Origin: Craterostigma plantagineum
Taxonomy: Eukaryota > Streptophyta > Magnoliopsida > Lamiales > Linderniaceae
NCBI GenBank assembly: GCA_027422505.1
Contig: JAPQWV010000363.1
Coordinates: 496,001 to 560,000, forward strand
DNA length: 64,000 bases
Direction of reading: 5' to 3'
In this document: in pieces, positions 36,241 to 48,955 of the stretch
How positions within the stretch are numbered: position 1 is the first letter of the stretch
How the letters are laid out: each line of letters begins with the position of its first letter
Program-made: the position numbers and the translations under genes
Notes under the pieces: generated by a model
The model's database searches: none
What the model was told of the DNA's origin: nothing
Seen by the model: the letters and a program-made list of their open reading frames with translations, nothing else

Positions 36241-37065
36241 ATGCCAGCAAGATCTATCTGTGACCAAAGGTGGGATCGACGGCGTTGGATGTCTCCACGC
36301 GGCGGTTTCAGGCGGCGCCGGCGAGATCTATGGCAACGGAGGTAAGCTTGCCGCGCTCAAGGAGGAGGTGGTCGGATCTATCAAGGGATCGGCGAAGAGA
36401 CCGCCGTGCTTGGGGGATTCGTACGGTTTTGATGATGAATCGCCGCCGTCCCCATCTTCTTCTTCTTCTTCCATAGGGAAAAACAGCGATCTTTCCGACA
36501 AATCAAACGTGAAATCAGTCAACGACGAAGAGGAGGTTCAGAGTTCTTACAAAGGACCTTTGGACGCCATGGAAGCTCTTGAACAAGTTTTGCCCATGAG
36601 GTTCGTTTGATGATGATCTGATCATTGTCTGCTCATAACGTAATTTGCAGAATTTTCTTTTTCGTAATTTTGGGTTTTTTTTTTGCCTGCAGAAGAGGCA
36701 TATCGAGTTTCTACAGCGGAAAATCCAAGTCTTTTGCGAGCTTGGCCGACGCTTCATCTTCGCCGTCGTCGGCGTCGTTAGCTAAGCCTGAAAACGCCTA
36801 CGCGAGAAAACGCAGGAATCTCCTCGCCTGTAGCCTCGCCTACGACAAGGGAAGAACTTCGCCTCTGCGCGGTAATAACGGCGGAGGAATATCGAAGAGA
36901 GCGAACAATACGAGCAAGAAAAACCTGGCTTTGGCCGTAGCCATGACTAACAAAGCTTCTTCAGCCGAAGAAGACAAGCTTCCATTGATGGCTACTGCGC
37001 CGCCAGCGAAAGCTTTTCCTTCTTGTTGGCGATCGTTTTCGATGGTCGATTTGCAGCAGAATTAG
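36241..37065 (+). CDS. OXIDATIVE STRESS 3-like (OXS3/O3L) family protein, start uncertain
   Basis: Exon 2 (36693-37065) and the end of exon 1 (to 36600) are clear: a Ser tract running into SSSIGKNSDLSDKS, YKGPLDAMEALEQVLPM, then RRGISSFYSGKSKSFASLADASS and KPENAYARKRRNLLACSLAY. These are the conserved blocks of the plant OXS3 family, nuclear chromatin-associated proteins that raise tolerance to cadmium and oxidative stress. Upstream, the same frame reads ...TKGGIDGVGCLHAAVSGGAGEIYGNGG, but has no ATG before the frame becomes non-coding in appearance. The nearest suitable ATG (36241) is one frame off: one surplus base between 36241 and about 36290 would connect it, for example in the GGG at 36271-36273, giving 243 residues. 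An upstream exon supplying the start is the alternative. Confidence 0.75.
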
Positions 37066-37718
37066 GCATGTTTTTAGATTCTTACCAAACTGCGAACACA
37101 ACTTTTACTACCTATAATATAATATACTGTTAAACTGTTGATTCCTGCTCTAATTCTCATTTAGTCTTCGTATTTCCTTCTTAATCTAATTCTGGGAATC
37201 ATTAATCTGCCCAACGTAGCTCTATGTTTTAGCCAACTTATTACAGCAATAATTGATAGCTGAATAATGAAGATACTCTCACTTGTTGTTTTTTACGTAT
37301 TTTATTTACTGGGAAAATGCAAAGCAAGTCTACTTTCATTACAACTAGCTACCAACTAATTCTCCCAACTTCTCAAGGAACTTCTATGAAGTTCAGGAAA
37401 TATTGGGTTCAAGTGATACGAAAGAATTATGATGGGCTCTTCAATGTTCAAATAATGGGCTATAATGGTGAAGGCCTGCAAGTATTTACAACTCTTTCAT
37501 TTTTGATAAATCATATATTTAACTTTTTATTTTATAGATGTTAATTATTCTCCTTTTAACAATACTTAGCAGCGTAGTTTTCGAACTCAAAAAAGAACGA
37601 AAATCATATGATTAAAGCAATCAGAGCCTTGGGAATTGGAAAAAAAAAGAATGATATCGAAATGGAGTGACTTCACAGATTGCTGATCATCGACTCATCC
37701 AAGTAAATGTCTTTTTTG

Positions 37719-37720
<2 letters not shown>

Positions 37721-37754
<34 letters not shown>
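37721..37754. repeat. (AT)n microsatellite
   Basis: Seventeen consecutive AT units in an intergenic region. Simple repeat, likely polymorphic in length; no function implied. Confidence 0.95.
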
Positions 37755-37764
<10 letters not shown>

Positions 37765-40363
37765 TTCGTTATTACATGTCATGCGTGTTCTTTAAACGCT
37801 TTCTTACATGTTACACATTTAAAAGCACATTCCAAACGTTTAAAGAAAGTCTAATCACGGAATTATGCTTTCCCCTTTGCTAGCTTACCTTTATGCCTAA
37901 CAATGTGATTCTCTTTTTGGAATTGAGTGCAAACAAAACTTTACTTTGTTTCTTTGGATAACTTCTGCATTAAGGGTTTGATCCATAATTTTGTTCTAAT
38001 TTAACGAAGAGAGAATATAGTTAGATCGGCCTAGGCTGGAGCCCAACGACTCTTTAGTTCTATTTCGAATCATGTAACTTCGTGCAAGAAAAATAAAAAA
38101 TAGAAACTCATCAGCCTAGTTCGTGAGCTTTCCAGATATAAATGTAATACTGATATTTTTGCCCAAAAAAGAATAAACAATTGATATTTTTTAGAATCTA
38201 GAACGTTGCTTCACGGGCACAGTTGCTAACTAAAAGCTTGGAAATATAATTAAGCTAACCTTTTTAATAACTATGTTCTATGCTTTTCTTTGCTAAGAAG
38301 ACCTTACAGCCGACCATAAACCTCTTCTCTTTTCCTACATGATGGGGCATGAGCCATGAGGTAAATAAAACATATATAGAAATTATACATATATATATAT
38401 ATGTATATATTAAATTCATTGTGAACCCTAATCCCTAGACATCTCCTCACTTGCCGAAGAAACACAAGCAAAAGAACACAAAAAACAAAACTCAAATCCA
38501 AAACTGTACTGACAACCGACAACAGCAGGTAACACCAGGCGGTGAAAACTGCCCGGGATTCAAATTCAGTGAACTGTCACAAACGGTGGTCAGTCAACAT
38601 AATGGAGAATACATATTTGGACATATATATATTGTAAATTTGGAAATTTACAGAAAACCCTAAAAAAACAATTATTTGTTGTGTGCACGTACGTAACGCT
38701 ATTGCACGCTTTCGTTAAATCTGTTGTAGACTTGTAGTACACAATGCACAATTGATTCTTGCTTGGTGATGGGAAACTTAGTGGGTGAGGTAAGACAAAA
38801 CACAAACGTAGAAATCGAGGGGCCGTGTTAGAATCTTTCTTCCATATGCTTTTTAGAAGATCCAAGATGGATATTGTATATATAATTCAGTATTTATATT
38901 GTAGATCGAATTTCGAAACATGTATGTACGGTGAAGTGTTTATAATAATATGATATAAGAAGAGAGAGAGACGTAGAGTGAAGGGTCGGATGGACCTTGA
39001 TATTACAACTATTATATTTTTTAAAATGAAAAGCGAAGTTAAGCAAATGAAAGGGGAAAATAAGAAATTAAAGCAAAAAGGATCAGTATTAGGAAACTCA
39101 AATTGAATCAACAAAATCAAAACAAGAAAAGAGCTTATCATGATTTGATTGCTCGATGACATTTCAGAATCATTTGCTTGATTCAATAGCCAAAAAAAAA
39201 AAAATTAACGCCTTGTCATTTCTGTTCTATAAATATGTTGCTTCCCGAAGAAAACTTCCGTTAATCCAAGAAAGTTGAAATAATAGTTTGCTTAATATCA
39301 TTAAATATTCTACACGCAAATCTTATAATTTAAAAAAGTTCAATAAGAAAGAGAAAGTACGAATGTAAGCCTTCCATTTTTGACGTTCACGTACGATCTC
39401 CGTTTGTGTAACGACGAGCGATTGACGGCGTTACATACATCTCTTTATATATACCTCATACTCTCTCTGCTCTTATATTTATTTGTCTGGATTTCCGTCA
39501 TCTAAACACATTACACTTCTAAACACGTCATTACTTATCTTCTCATTACATCAACGTCATTTCTTGCATGGAGAAAAAAGATTCGTTATTTATCGTCTCC
39601 CCCAAAGTCCCAACTCCTCGGTGAATCTTTTTAAGGAGCTCAAGAGTTTCAACACATTCGTGTAGATTCAACCTCTCCACATTGAAAAGGGTGAGTTATA
39701 TAATGATTTTCTTCTCTTTATTTTCGGGTATCTATATATTTTGAAGCATTTTTCTTCCAAGACTTGAGCTTTATGACACGTTGTAATGATTGTAATTATG
39801 TGTTAAACAGCCATTCTTTTGTCTTAAACAAGTTTTCATCTGTGAAAAAGATTTGAGTTATACTGTCTTTATATTTTGCACTTTTCCTTTTATACTAAAC
39901 CCAAATGCGCAATAGTTGTCATTGGGAATTTTTTTATAAGATTTCAGATAAGGCCTGCTCGAATTGTTACATTGTTTCCTACTTTGAGTTTTTTTTCTTT
40001 TCGATTTTGTTTTAATATTGATATGGGAAATGGGTAACAAGTTGTCGTCTTTGTCGATCAACACAGCACTAGACTAGATTATTATGTGTACATGAACATA
40101 TCTGTCTACATGTTTAAATTGCTCTTGCAACATGTCACACAGAAAACGAAAAGATTCCTTTCTTTTATGTTTGTATTTAATTTTAAATAAAAAAGCATCT
40201 TCACAAATCAAACTCAAATCTTCATACATCAATGCTCTTTATTACATCATATCAAGCAACAATCATCAAGAAAAAGAAAAATGCCACACTTTCTTCTTGC
40301 ATTTCAGGCAAACCAAAGGCTGGAAAGCAAAGAAAAACTCAAGAAGCCAGCACACATAATTTA

Positions 40364-40364
40364 A

Positions 40365-40411
<47 letters not shown>
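40364..40411. repeat. Compound (TA)n(GA)n repeat in the BRX-family leader
   Basis: An AT tract of about 24 bp runs straight into a GA tract of about 23 bp, ending only a few bases upstream of the ATG at 40416. It lies in the predicted 5' UTR, so length variation could affect expression, though this is inference. Confidence 0.9.
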
Positions 40412-40415
40412 TAAG

Positions 40416-42391
40416 ATGTGGACTTGTATTACGTGCTCAAAGCATAAGAGAGAAGACGATGGTGAAGAAGAATCCCCTCGTGGGACCCCGAACACTAAAG
40501 ACGCCGTCAAAAGCCTGACAACACAGGTTCTTATTCCGATAAAATATTTATTTTATCTATTATTATATTTTGTTGATATCAATTCTATAGTATATATTTA
40601 TTTGCATTCGTAAGTTCTACGTACGTATGTAGTATACATGCATCTCTTCCGAGTTAGCGTGGGACCCAGTGTAGTTTTTTTAGGTAAAATCTTTGATAGA
40701 TTATATACTTTGTTTAGTCGAAGCCACCGCTTTGTACTTGAGATGTCTGTGTTTCTTTTGCTTTTTCTGTCCTTGCGTGTAAGAGGTAAGAAGATGGGAT
40801 CGAAAGGGTGTTTATAGGGTAAAATTGTCTTTTTCACCGTATGGCAAAGCAAACATCTATTTCTTTTTCTTCATTTTTTTTTGGTATTCTTTGTAGTATT
40901 GTATGCATAATAATACTATGTAATAATATAGGTGGGGTATTGTAAGAAAGACAAGGAATTAAATTGTCACGCCTCACCTCGGATCTTGTGTACAACTTCA
41001 TGGTCCCAACTCCCTGCATTCTTTGGTCCCTTTCACTTTTTTTTTTTCCAGTTATTTATGATGATCTATCTTGTCTTCATATACTCGATATAAATCTACA
41101 AATTGGTCGTTAAAAGACATGAAAGCATACTACACTAGCTAACCTTCATCCTGTTATTTTTAAGACTTAATTTCATGTAATAACACATGTTTTATGAGAC
41201 GACCGAGCCGATCATTAGATGATATGATATAGTGATGTCTTCTCTTGCTTTTATAGTACCATAAATAACATTCCATGTAGAGAAGGCTCGTCAAAATGGT
41301 CCACATTTGAATTCATTTCCTTCGCTCAATGCAATATGTGCAGAGGCTAAAAATCAGAATGTAAATCTTGAATGTATGACTATTTTTGAAAAAAGTGTTG
41401 AAGTGCATCAGCTGTTTGCAGAAGCTTAGGACTGCACAAAGCAGCTATTTAGAACTGTTAGGCCAATTGCAGCCTTTCTTTATATATAGAATTAAATGCA
41501 AATCTCAGCAAAGGTGTATATTAGGGGGTCCCTGACTCTATTTCTGATCAGCTGAGAAGATTTTGAGCTTTATTGAAGATCGATCACACAGCAGATTAAT
41601 TAACTTCTGGGCTGATCTTATATTTGGTGGACCTTAGACAAATAGGGACCTTTTAATATCATCTATTCATGCTGCAAAGTGTACGGACGTTCTCGTAAAG
41701 CAATAAAGATTTGATTTTTATACATCCCAAAGTTTTCTTTGATCACCTAACAGAAGCTTATGCCATGGCATGCTTGTTCTTGGCTAAAGGGGTAGAGAAT
41801 TATTACATTATGCGATAAGTAGTGAATTGCTTTATGATCATCAGATGAAGGACATGGCTTTGAAGGCCTCGATCTCGTCGAACAAATCGAAAATCGAGCA
41901 GCCTGGGAGCTCGGCGTCGACGCCTGCATGGCATTACGACGATTCGAGGTTTTCCGGCGAAAGGGTCATGTTAGAAGGAGGCGAAGAAGAACGTAAAGAA
42001 TGGAACGCACAAGTCGAGCCCGGCGTGCAAATTACCTTCGTCGCCCTCCCACGCGGAGGGAACGACCTCAAGCGCATTCGTTTCAGGTGGGCCCACCTCA
42101 TTTTCTTGAAATGGAAATCATGGTTATAGTTAGTTTCTGAGCCATCAATGATCTGATCGTGTGTTTGTTTATGTTGTTGATATATTCGATAGCCGGGAAA
42201 TATTCGACAAGTGGGAAGCTCAGAGATGGTGGGCGGAGAATTTCGACAGAATCATGGAGCTATACAACGTTCAGAAATTCAACCAGCAAGCTCTCAATGG
42301 AGGAGTAAGTAAATAAATCATCATCATCGCAAAAAGAAAAACTTGATGGTATTTTTTACAATCATTGCTATTATTATTATTATTATTATTA

Positions 42392-42426
<35 letters not shown>

Positions 42427-42899
42427 CATGCATCCGTTTTCTTTTTTGTTTATAAAACTGTAGAGAGAGTCGACTTACTCGAGGCTCGGATCAGCCGTGG
42501 AAAGCCCTATTAGGACGACTCCATCGCTGAACACTCCGAGATATAACAGTAACCATTATTACGGTGTCGGGGGACAAATGGAAGCTTCTAGAACCACAGC
42601 ATCTTCTAGAGATGAGGCTTCTGTTTCGGTGAGCAATGCTAGCGAGGTCGATTCTGAGTGGATCGAAGAAGACGAGCCTGGAGTTTATATAACTATCAGA
42701 CAGCTTATCGACGGTACTAAAGAGCTTCGACGTGTTAGATTCAGGTAACTCAACGATTCGTTCTGGTCCTCCATACTATGATGTCTTAATGAAATTGTGC
42801 GTACAAATGCCATGCAGTCGTGAAAGGTTTGGAGAAGTGCACGCAAAGCAATGGTGGGAGACGAACAGAGATAGAATACAAGCTCAGTATCTTTCTTAG
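40416..42899 (+). CDS. BRXL: BREVIS RADIX (BRX)-family protein
   Basis: Five exons (40416-40526, 41845-42086, 42193-42304, 42464-42744, 42818-42899) encode 275 residues with consistent phases. The N-terminus MWTCITCSK has Cys4 and Cys7, the conserved palmitoylation positions, followed by the family's TPNTKDAVKSLTTQ and MKDMALK. The first BRX domain is residues about 88-147 (EWNAQVEPGVQITFVALP...FDKWEAQRWWAENFDRIMELYNV) and the second about 218-274 (WIEEDEPGVYITIRQL...FGEVHAKQWWETNRDRIQAQYL). BRX proteins sit at the rootward plasma membrane with AGC kinases and regulate auxin efflux and phloem differentiation; some also act in the nucleus. At 275 residues it is shorter than Arabidopsis BRX (344), mainly between exon 2 start and the first domain, so it may be a BRX-like paralogue. 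Intron 1 is 1.3 kb, the longest in the window. Confidence 0.92.
42369..42427. repeat. (ATT)n microsatellite in BRX-family intron 3
   Basis: A nearly perfect ATT tract of about 59 bp, with a single phase slip near its middle, inside the intron between 42304 and 42464. Simple repeat; a good marker candidate. Confidence 0.95.
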
Positions 42900-43202
42900 A
42901 ACATCAATCGGAAATAGATCGCGCTCTCTCTATAGATGTTTTTTCACTTTTTCAAGATAAGAGAGTTGTTCAGTCTTGTGTACTGTGGGTGAGGATCTGA
43001 TCATGGAGACTGTATATTTCAAAGATTATGTTAATGTAATAAAATTACCATGGAAATCACCAAACATAGCAAAAAGTGTCGTCAAACCACACATAAGTAT
43101 GGCGAACAAACAGAAGAAACCAGACAAAATCATAGGTTTTACGCGAACACAGAGATAAGGACAGCAAGCAAGCAAGCTAGAAAAAGGGCATAATTTCTTT
43201 TA
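42900..43202. other. Convergent 3' UTRs of BRX-family and MHK-like genes
   Basis: The two genes end towards each other with about 300 bp between stop codons. Nothing beyond shared 3' flanking sequence is visible. Confidence 0.45.
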
Positions 43203-46200
43203 TTATTTCATTTCTGGGCACTTTCCTTGTCCTGGTATTACATGGTTCTTCCATGGTTTGCCTACGAACGTATCAGATTTCGTATGCCAACCTCCGCTTT
43301 TCATAGCTTGAGGATGTTGTTTCCCGAGTGGCTGATGGTTGTTACGAGGGCCGAGCGACATATTCGCCAACTTTTCAGCTGCATTAGGAACTCCGCGCGC
43401 CTTTGTGGCGTAGTTTCCATCTGCAACAGAATCAATTCAGGCGAATGTTCGATTTTGATAAACAGAAATTGTATGCCAACGATGATTGACCAAGGGGCAC
43501 TACTGTGAGGCAAAATATGGGCAGGACGATTCTTAAATTTGTAAATATGGTATTGGTTAGTAAGAGAATAAACGTACTCGGAGCATTCATCCCAGGTGGC
43601 CTATACCTTGGCTGTCGTTCCTTAGCATCAGTTTTTGGGTTCTTGTCATTCTTCGGCGTATCCTGTCATAGGAAGAGCGAAAAATTATAATTATAAAAGG
43701 GAAAGACAAAAAGGAGCATCAAATATGATATATAAAAGATTGATATAAATGTAGTCATAAGAGAGTAGAGCTGTTTTTCCACCAACCTGATTATTCAAGT
43801 CTAACTTCCTTTGCACGCCTGGTAATATGACAAGAGGAAATGACAGTATAGGTTGGAGATTTTCTATAGATGATAAAGCCACTCAAAGACGAGCACGTGA
43901 AGTGAAATAAATACGTTATGACAACATATATGTGATAAAAATATAATTGGTATCTCACCCTCATCAAATAAATTTCTAGTATCTTTATATTAGAAAGTAG
44001 TGATGAACTACTAGTCTACCTGCATTCAAATATGATTGTACTTTGGCAACAGAGAGGCTGTTTGCAGGTTTCGGATTTGATAAACTCAATGGATATCTCT
44101 GACCACTTTTTGGCTCCAAAACTCCACCACTTCCAGCTAAAAAAATGTAATTAAATGGTGATGTACAATTTTCTAAAAAAAACTGCAACAACGAAGAAGG
44201 CTACAAATGCTGCAGTTTGAAATGACTAACAGGGAGGAGGTGTTCTTGGAATAACTGCTTTAGGACGTAGAGATGGTGGAACATAGAAGCAGCTCTGCAT
44301 TATTGGAAAGAAATTGATGCACATAAGCTACAACACAGCGAATAATGAAGCGTGTTTTAAAAACCAGCACTACAGAAAACTTATGAGCAAAAACTTACCT
44401 GAAAGAAAGGGTGTTGAAGAACCTCTGAAGCAGTTGGCCTCCTGCGTGGATCCCACGAACAAAGGGACTGTAAATTCAAGAAAACAGAAAGAAATTATTA
44501 CAAGTGTTTATGCCATTGTGGAATTATAATTAAATTTCCAACAAACATTCAACAAAAAGTCTTCAACCTTATATTAGTAAGTATGAGGACCTAAAAGAAA
44601 CAGGACATTGAAAAAAAAAATCCATCGCATACTGTGATCAGAGCGATTGCATCCTGACTAACGCCTGGTATCAACATCGAAAGATCAGGAACGCCAGCAA
44701 CCTGCCACATCATGTAACAGTCAAATATTCACATACATAATAAAAAAAAGGAAACATCTTCTATTGCCTATAGAGGGGAAGAATTCAACAGAAAATACAT
44801 TATTAAGATGATGCAAGTTATTGTTGATGAGAAATTGCCTTGGGATGCGCAAAATAAGTTTCAGACAAAGAATTATCAGGCTGATTTTCTACACTTCCAA
44901 GGACTTCCTATCTTTCGCCCGCCAGAAATTCTAGAAAATAAGGAAGATAAGTACTAACTTTTGGGAACTGGTACTTGATGGCATTAGCCTGTTCAATACC
45001 CTCAGGCCATAAACTCTTGGTCGGACTCCCAATCACGCAACAGATCTTGTAAATTTCATCAGCCTCACTACATACAGAAAAACAAGTATGTCACGCACCT
45101 ATTGTTCGTCAAAAGAGGAATATGTAATGCTGATTGAAAGCACAGCATGAACTCATCAATAAACCAAAAACATTATCTACTGAAACCCATAAATACAAAC
45201 AAATGATGAACAAATACACTTTCATGACAGAACCATATACCTTGAGCCCGGAAACAGAGGGCGGAGTGTGAATAGTTCAGACATTATTGCACCCATGGCC
45301 CACATGTCTGGAAAGGAAATAGATTAAAACTAAGGGAAATAATCATAATGAACAGTTTCAGGAACAGTTTTATCTACTCACCAACTGGAGAACCATAAGT
45401 CGGTGACTGAAGCAGAACTTCAGGTGCTCGGTACCTGAAAAAGGAATATATTGGTGGAGTGCTGCTAAATTTATGAAGTGAGGTAAGCAACAAGAAATAG
45501 AGACAAATCACCCACCAACGGGTTGACACATATTCAGTAAAAGGAGGTTGAGAATTGATCTCACGAGCAAGACCAAAATCAGCAACTTTTATGGCATCCT
45601 TTGTTACCAGTAGATTCTCTGCACAAGAAATTGCATTAAGGAGGAAATATTGTACCTGAAAACCAGACAAGGCCCTGATCTATTCTAAATTCGGAAATAT
45701 TCTGAAAAAATAACCTGGTTTAAGGTCACGATGGAAGTATCCACGTCTATGTATATATGCAAGACCTTGAAATACTTGGAAGCACCAGTTTCTAACTTCT
45801 GCTTCAGAAAAACCTTTCTTTCTGTCCTTCATAAGCTGGTAAAGATTGAATTCCTGAAAAGTTCAAAAAAGTAAATGTCTTACGTGAAATTACAAACTCA
45901 GATGACTGCTGAATCAGTAGTGAAGAAAGAATACCATGTACTCAAACACGAAGTACAAAACATCATTTTCTCTAATCACTTCTCTGAGTTTTACTATGTT
46001 TGGATGGTTCATTTTCCTCAGTGACTGCAGAAACCAAAAAATAATTGCAATTCAGTTGGAAAACACTTGCCAGCCAGAAAAGTAACACAACTACTATAGT
46101 CAGTTACCTTTACTTCTCTGAGATTTATGCACTCTTCCCACGAATAGTATTTCTTCTTCATTTTTTTGATTGCGACCTGATATCATTAATTCAATCGATT

Positions 46201-46484
46201 AGTGAAATAAAATTTGCAAAATTGTCAGCATACGAAAAGAAAAGAAAGGAGACAACATAAGAGGAAGAACAACAAATAGTATTTGTTGCCAAGTGTGGCT
46301 GATTACACCTACCACTTCGCCAGACTGTTTGCTTATTGCTCTCCAAACACTTCCGAAAGTACCATTACCAACTTCCTTTATTATCTTATAACTGCATCCA
46401 CATTTAATGGCAAGTCAATCAACTTTAACAACAAATTAAAATCTTAAACCAAAGGTGATATTGTTAATCAGCTTACCGTTCCAT
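43203..46484 (-). CDS. MHK: MHK/CDKF-4-like (RCK, male germ cell-associated kinase-type) protein kinase
   Basis: Sixteen exons in transcription order: 46484-46477, 46391-46313, 46176-46108, 46024-45935, 45853-45715, 45618-45516, 45434-45382, 45307-45241, 45067-44959, 44701-44633, 44467-44399, 44294-44231, 44136-44020, 43818-43787, 43662-43578, 43420-43203. They total 1371 nt, 456 residues. Exon 1 is only 8 nt (ATGGAACG). Kinase motifs are complete: [24 protein letters not shown] (a CDK/MAPK-like insert), [16 protein letters not shown], the dual TEY activation motif in [17 protein letters not shown], and DMWAMGAIM. The C-terminal 160 residues are Pro/Lys/Asn-rich. It matches Arabidopsis MHK (At4g13020) and rice CDKF;4-type kinases; related animal MAK/ICK kinases regulate cilia, but the plant role is poorly known. 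No frame lesion in 16 exons. Confidence 0.92.
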
Positions 46485-48955
46485 TTTTTCACTTCGACTG
46501 CTTTTCCACGCCACTTAATTGAAAACGTACGACTAAAAATATTCTACACTCTAAATAAGTCGAAAATCTAAACGCCTGGCTTATTCAGCGAAATCTACCG
46601 TCAATTGTTCCACGGAAGCTCCATGCTAACTAGACCAATGAAGTTACAATGGAAGATCCTTATTCGTAGAGTATACCAAGGCAATGATATCCACGTTAAG
46701 ACGCAGCAGGGATGCTGAGATGCGGAACAGATTCATAGCAGTCATAATTGACCGTGCATGTGCTGGATAAATTCATGATCAAGCAAGCTTTGCTGAATCC
46801 GGATAAATCTTAATGAGTTATTGGATAATGAAAAGAGATCACTTTGTCCAGGTAACTTGAAAATCTCACAGCCACGGAGCAGTATAGACTGTTCAACTAC
46901 TGGGAACAAAAACGCGCTATGATCATCACTTCAAATGCTCAAAAGATTGTCATTGCAAAAAGCTGTCCATTAGGTGCAATTGGCAAAAGGAACACGAAGA
47001 AATTTCCCTACGTTGAAAAACCGCCAATCAAGAACTTCCTGGAATGAAATAACGCGGTACTGGCTGAAATTTGGCCCGAGATGAACTTGTTCCATATCCT
47101 AGACAATACTAACTCTTTTAGGTATAAATCTGAAATGACCTGAAAAGAATAGAGATTGCCATTTAGAAACACACCAAAAGGAAAGTGATAAAAGATAACA
47201 TATATGCAAGCACGACAAGAGAACATAGCAGAAACATAATTAACATCTCAAAGTTCGGACAGGAAAGATGATTCAAGCGACTTATTACACTGCTGAGTGC
47301 GCTAATGAGAATACTCAGATAACAACGTAGCTATAAAATTCACAAAAGCAATCTCCACAAAAAAATAGAGATCACTTGGTTCACTAACACCAACAATCAT
47401 GTAACCGAAATCAACCTAACAACGGTAATCTTAATCCTGAACCATCTACCTCAATTCAGACAATAATACTAAACATTGGCCGCCGAGCTATCCAGTCCAA
47501 GCATCGGAATTAGAAATCGAGCAAAAATTGAGAAATTAAAACTCCAAAAAGTAAACGATTAGGCCACCAACAAAAACCTAATTAATACCTACCAGAGATC
47601 TCTCCACACCAATTAAAAACAGTGCACAAACCTAATTCAGATATAGCAACCCAGCTCAAACCAAATCAAGCCCATCAAAACACGGGCACGCTCAAAAGAA
47701 ACCGCATCACATATAAAGGCAACACCAATAAGGTTTAGTGGTTTACACGAGGAAGGAATCCTTTACCGCGAACAAAAACGGCACAAACACCGCAGAAGAT
47801 GCCCAGAGATGCCACCGTCTTTCTCTCTCTCGTTTTACCCTATCTATGGCGATACTTTTTGGGTTTCGCATAGACAAAACAAATGCCCGTATTTGTTATA
47901 TATACAATCATGGCCCAATAATACGGTCACCATCACCACGATCGTCATAATTTCGTTAAATTATGTCATAAAAGCAGTAAAAGAATTCACGTAGTAAATT
48001 TTTCCGAGAAACACATAAAGAGAGATGTAGGAAAAATAGTTAATTTTTCCCTCCTTTCCTTTATATTTGTTTTCCTTTCGATCTGTACCCCTCCCCCACG
48101 CGAAGAAATTCAACTTTCTTTTTCTTGTGGGGAATCGAATCGCAGAATTGTGAAACAAAAAGAACATTCTGAATAGAATATTAATTTATTCGTAAAATAG
48201 GACAGTTCTAACAAATTATAGTTTATGAGGCCCAAATTAAGAAGCTACGCAAAGGACCAAAAAGCCCCTGGGCCCAGTTCTAATGCATGATTGGCAACAA
48301 CAGGTAATAGACGCATTTGACCGGCTGAGTAGGTATCGTCCACGTGGGACGTGCACGGCGCTATTAAAATAAATAGAAATATAATTTCCAACCACAAAAA
48401 AAAAACGTTCCTTGATTAAGACGATCGAGGAAGGTATCCTACTCCTTTCTGTGCTATCCACACGCCTCCTAACTTCGACATTCTCGATTGCTGGCAAACC
48501 AGTTTCCCTGCGCTTCTTGTATTGTGTTTGTGATTTTGACGTCATTGCTCTGATCTGCTGCTTATATCTGAGCCTGGTGATTATCTTGATTCTTGTATTA
48601 GCTGGAAGTTTGCTATTTTTTCTGTATGAGCATATTATTGATGCTATTGCAGCTTAATTTCGCGTTCATTTGGCATATTGCTGTCCGACACATTGTGTAA
48701 AGGAATTTGATTTTGAGTTCATACTTATTTAGCAAATGATAAGTCTGTCGGATTCAGATTTTCCAGTGATTTGAGATTGCATGTCACGTTTGGAAGTGTG
48801 CGTATGCGTCGCGGAAGTTTTTCTGTAACTTTGTTCTTGTATCACTGCTCCAGATTTCATTAATGCCATGTTCTATGTTGATATGTTGATGTATTGAAAT
48901 TTGTTAATTCCGTTTCTCGTTTGTGCTGATATCTCGATCTTTAGAATACAAGGAA
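46485..48955. promoter_or_regulatory. Head-to-head promoter region of MHK-like and unknown membrane-protein genes
   Basis: Divergent genes flank this 2.5 kb. From 46485 towards about 47800 the minus-strand leader of the kinase probably extends, likely with a large UTR intron, since the coding start lies in an 8-nt exon. From about 48400 to 48955 lies the leader of the membrane-protein gene, probably with a UTR intron ending shortly before 48956. A G-box CACGTG at 48341-48346, followed by ACGTGCA, lies in the middle of the likely core-promoter area. No coding exon found. Confidence 0.45.

Larger units (their letters stand above)
37066..40415. other. 3.3-kb intergenic region
   Basis: The largest gene-free span inside the gene-dense part: AT-rich, with an (AT)n tract at 37721-37754, a smaller one near 38385-38405, and a GA/TA composite repeat just before the BRX gene. 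Open frames here are short and show no family features. I looked for well-known plant microRNA sequences and saw none. The last few hundred bases should contain the BRX-family promoter and leader. Confidence 0.4.
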
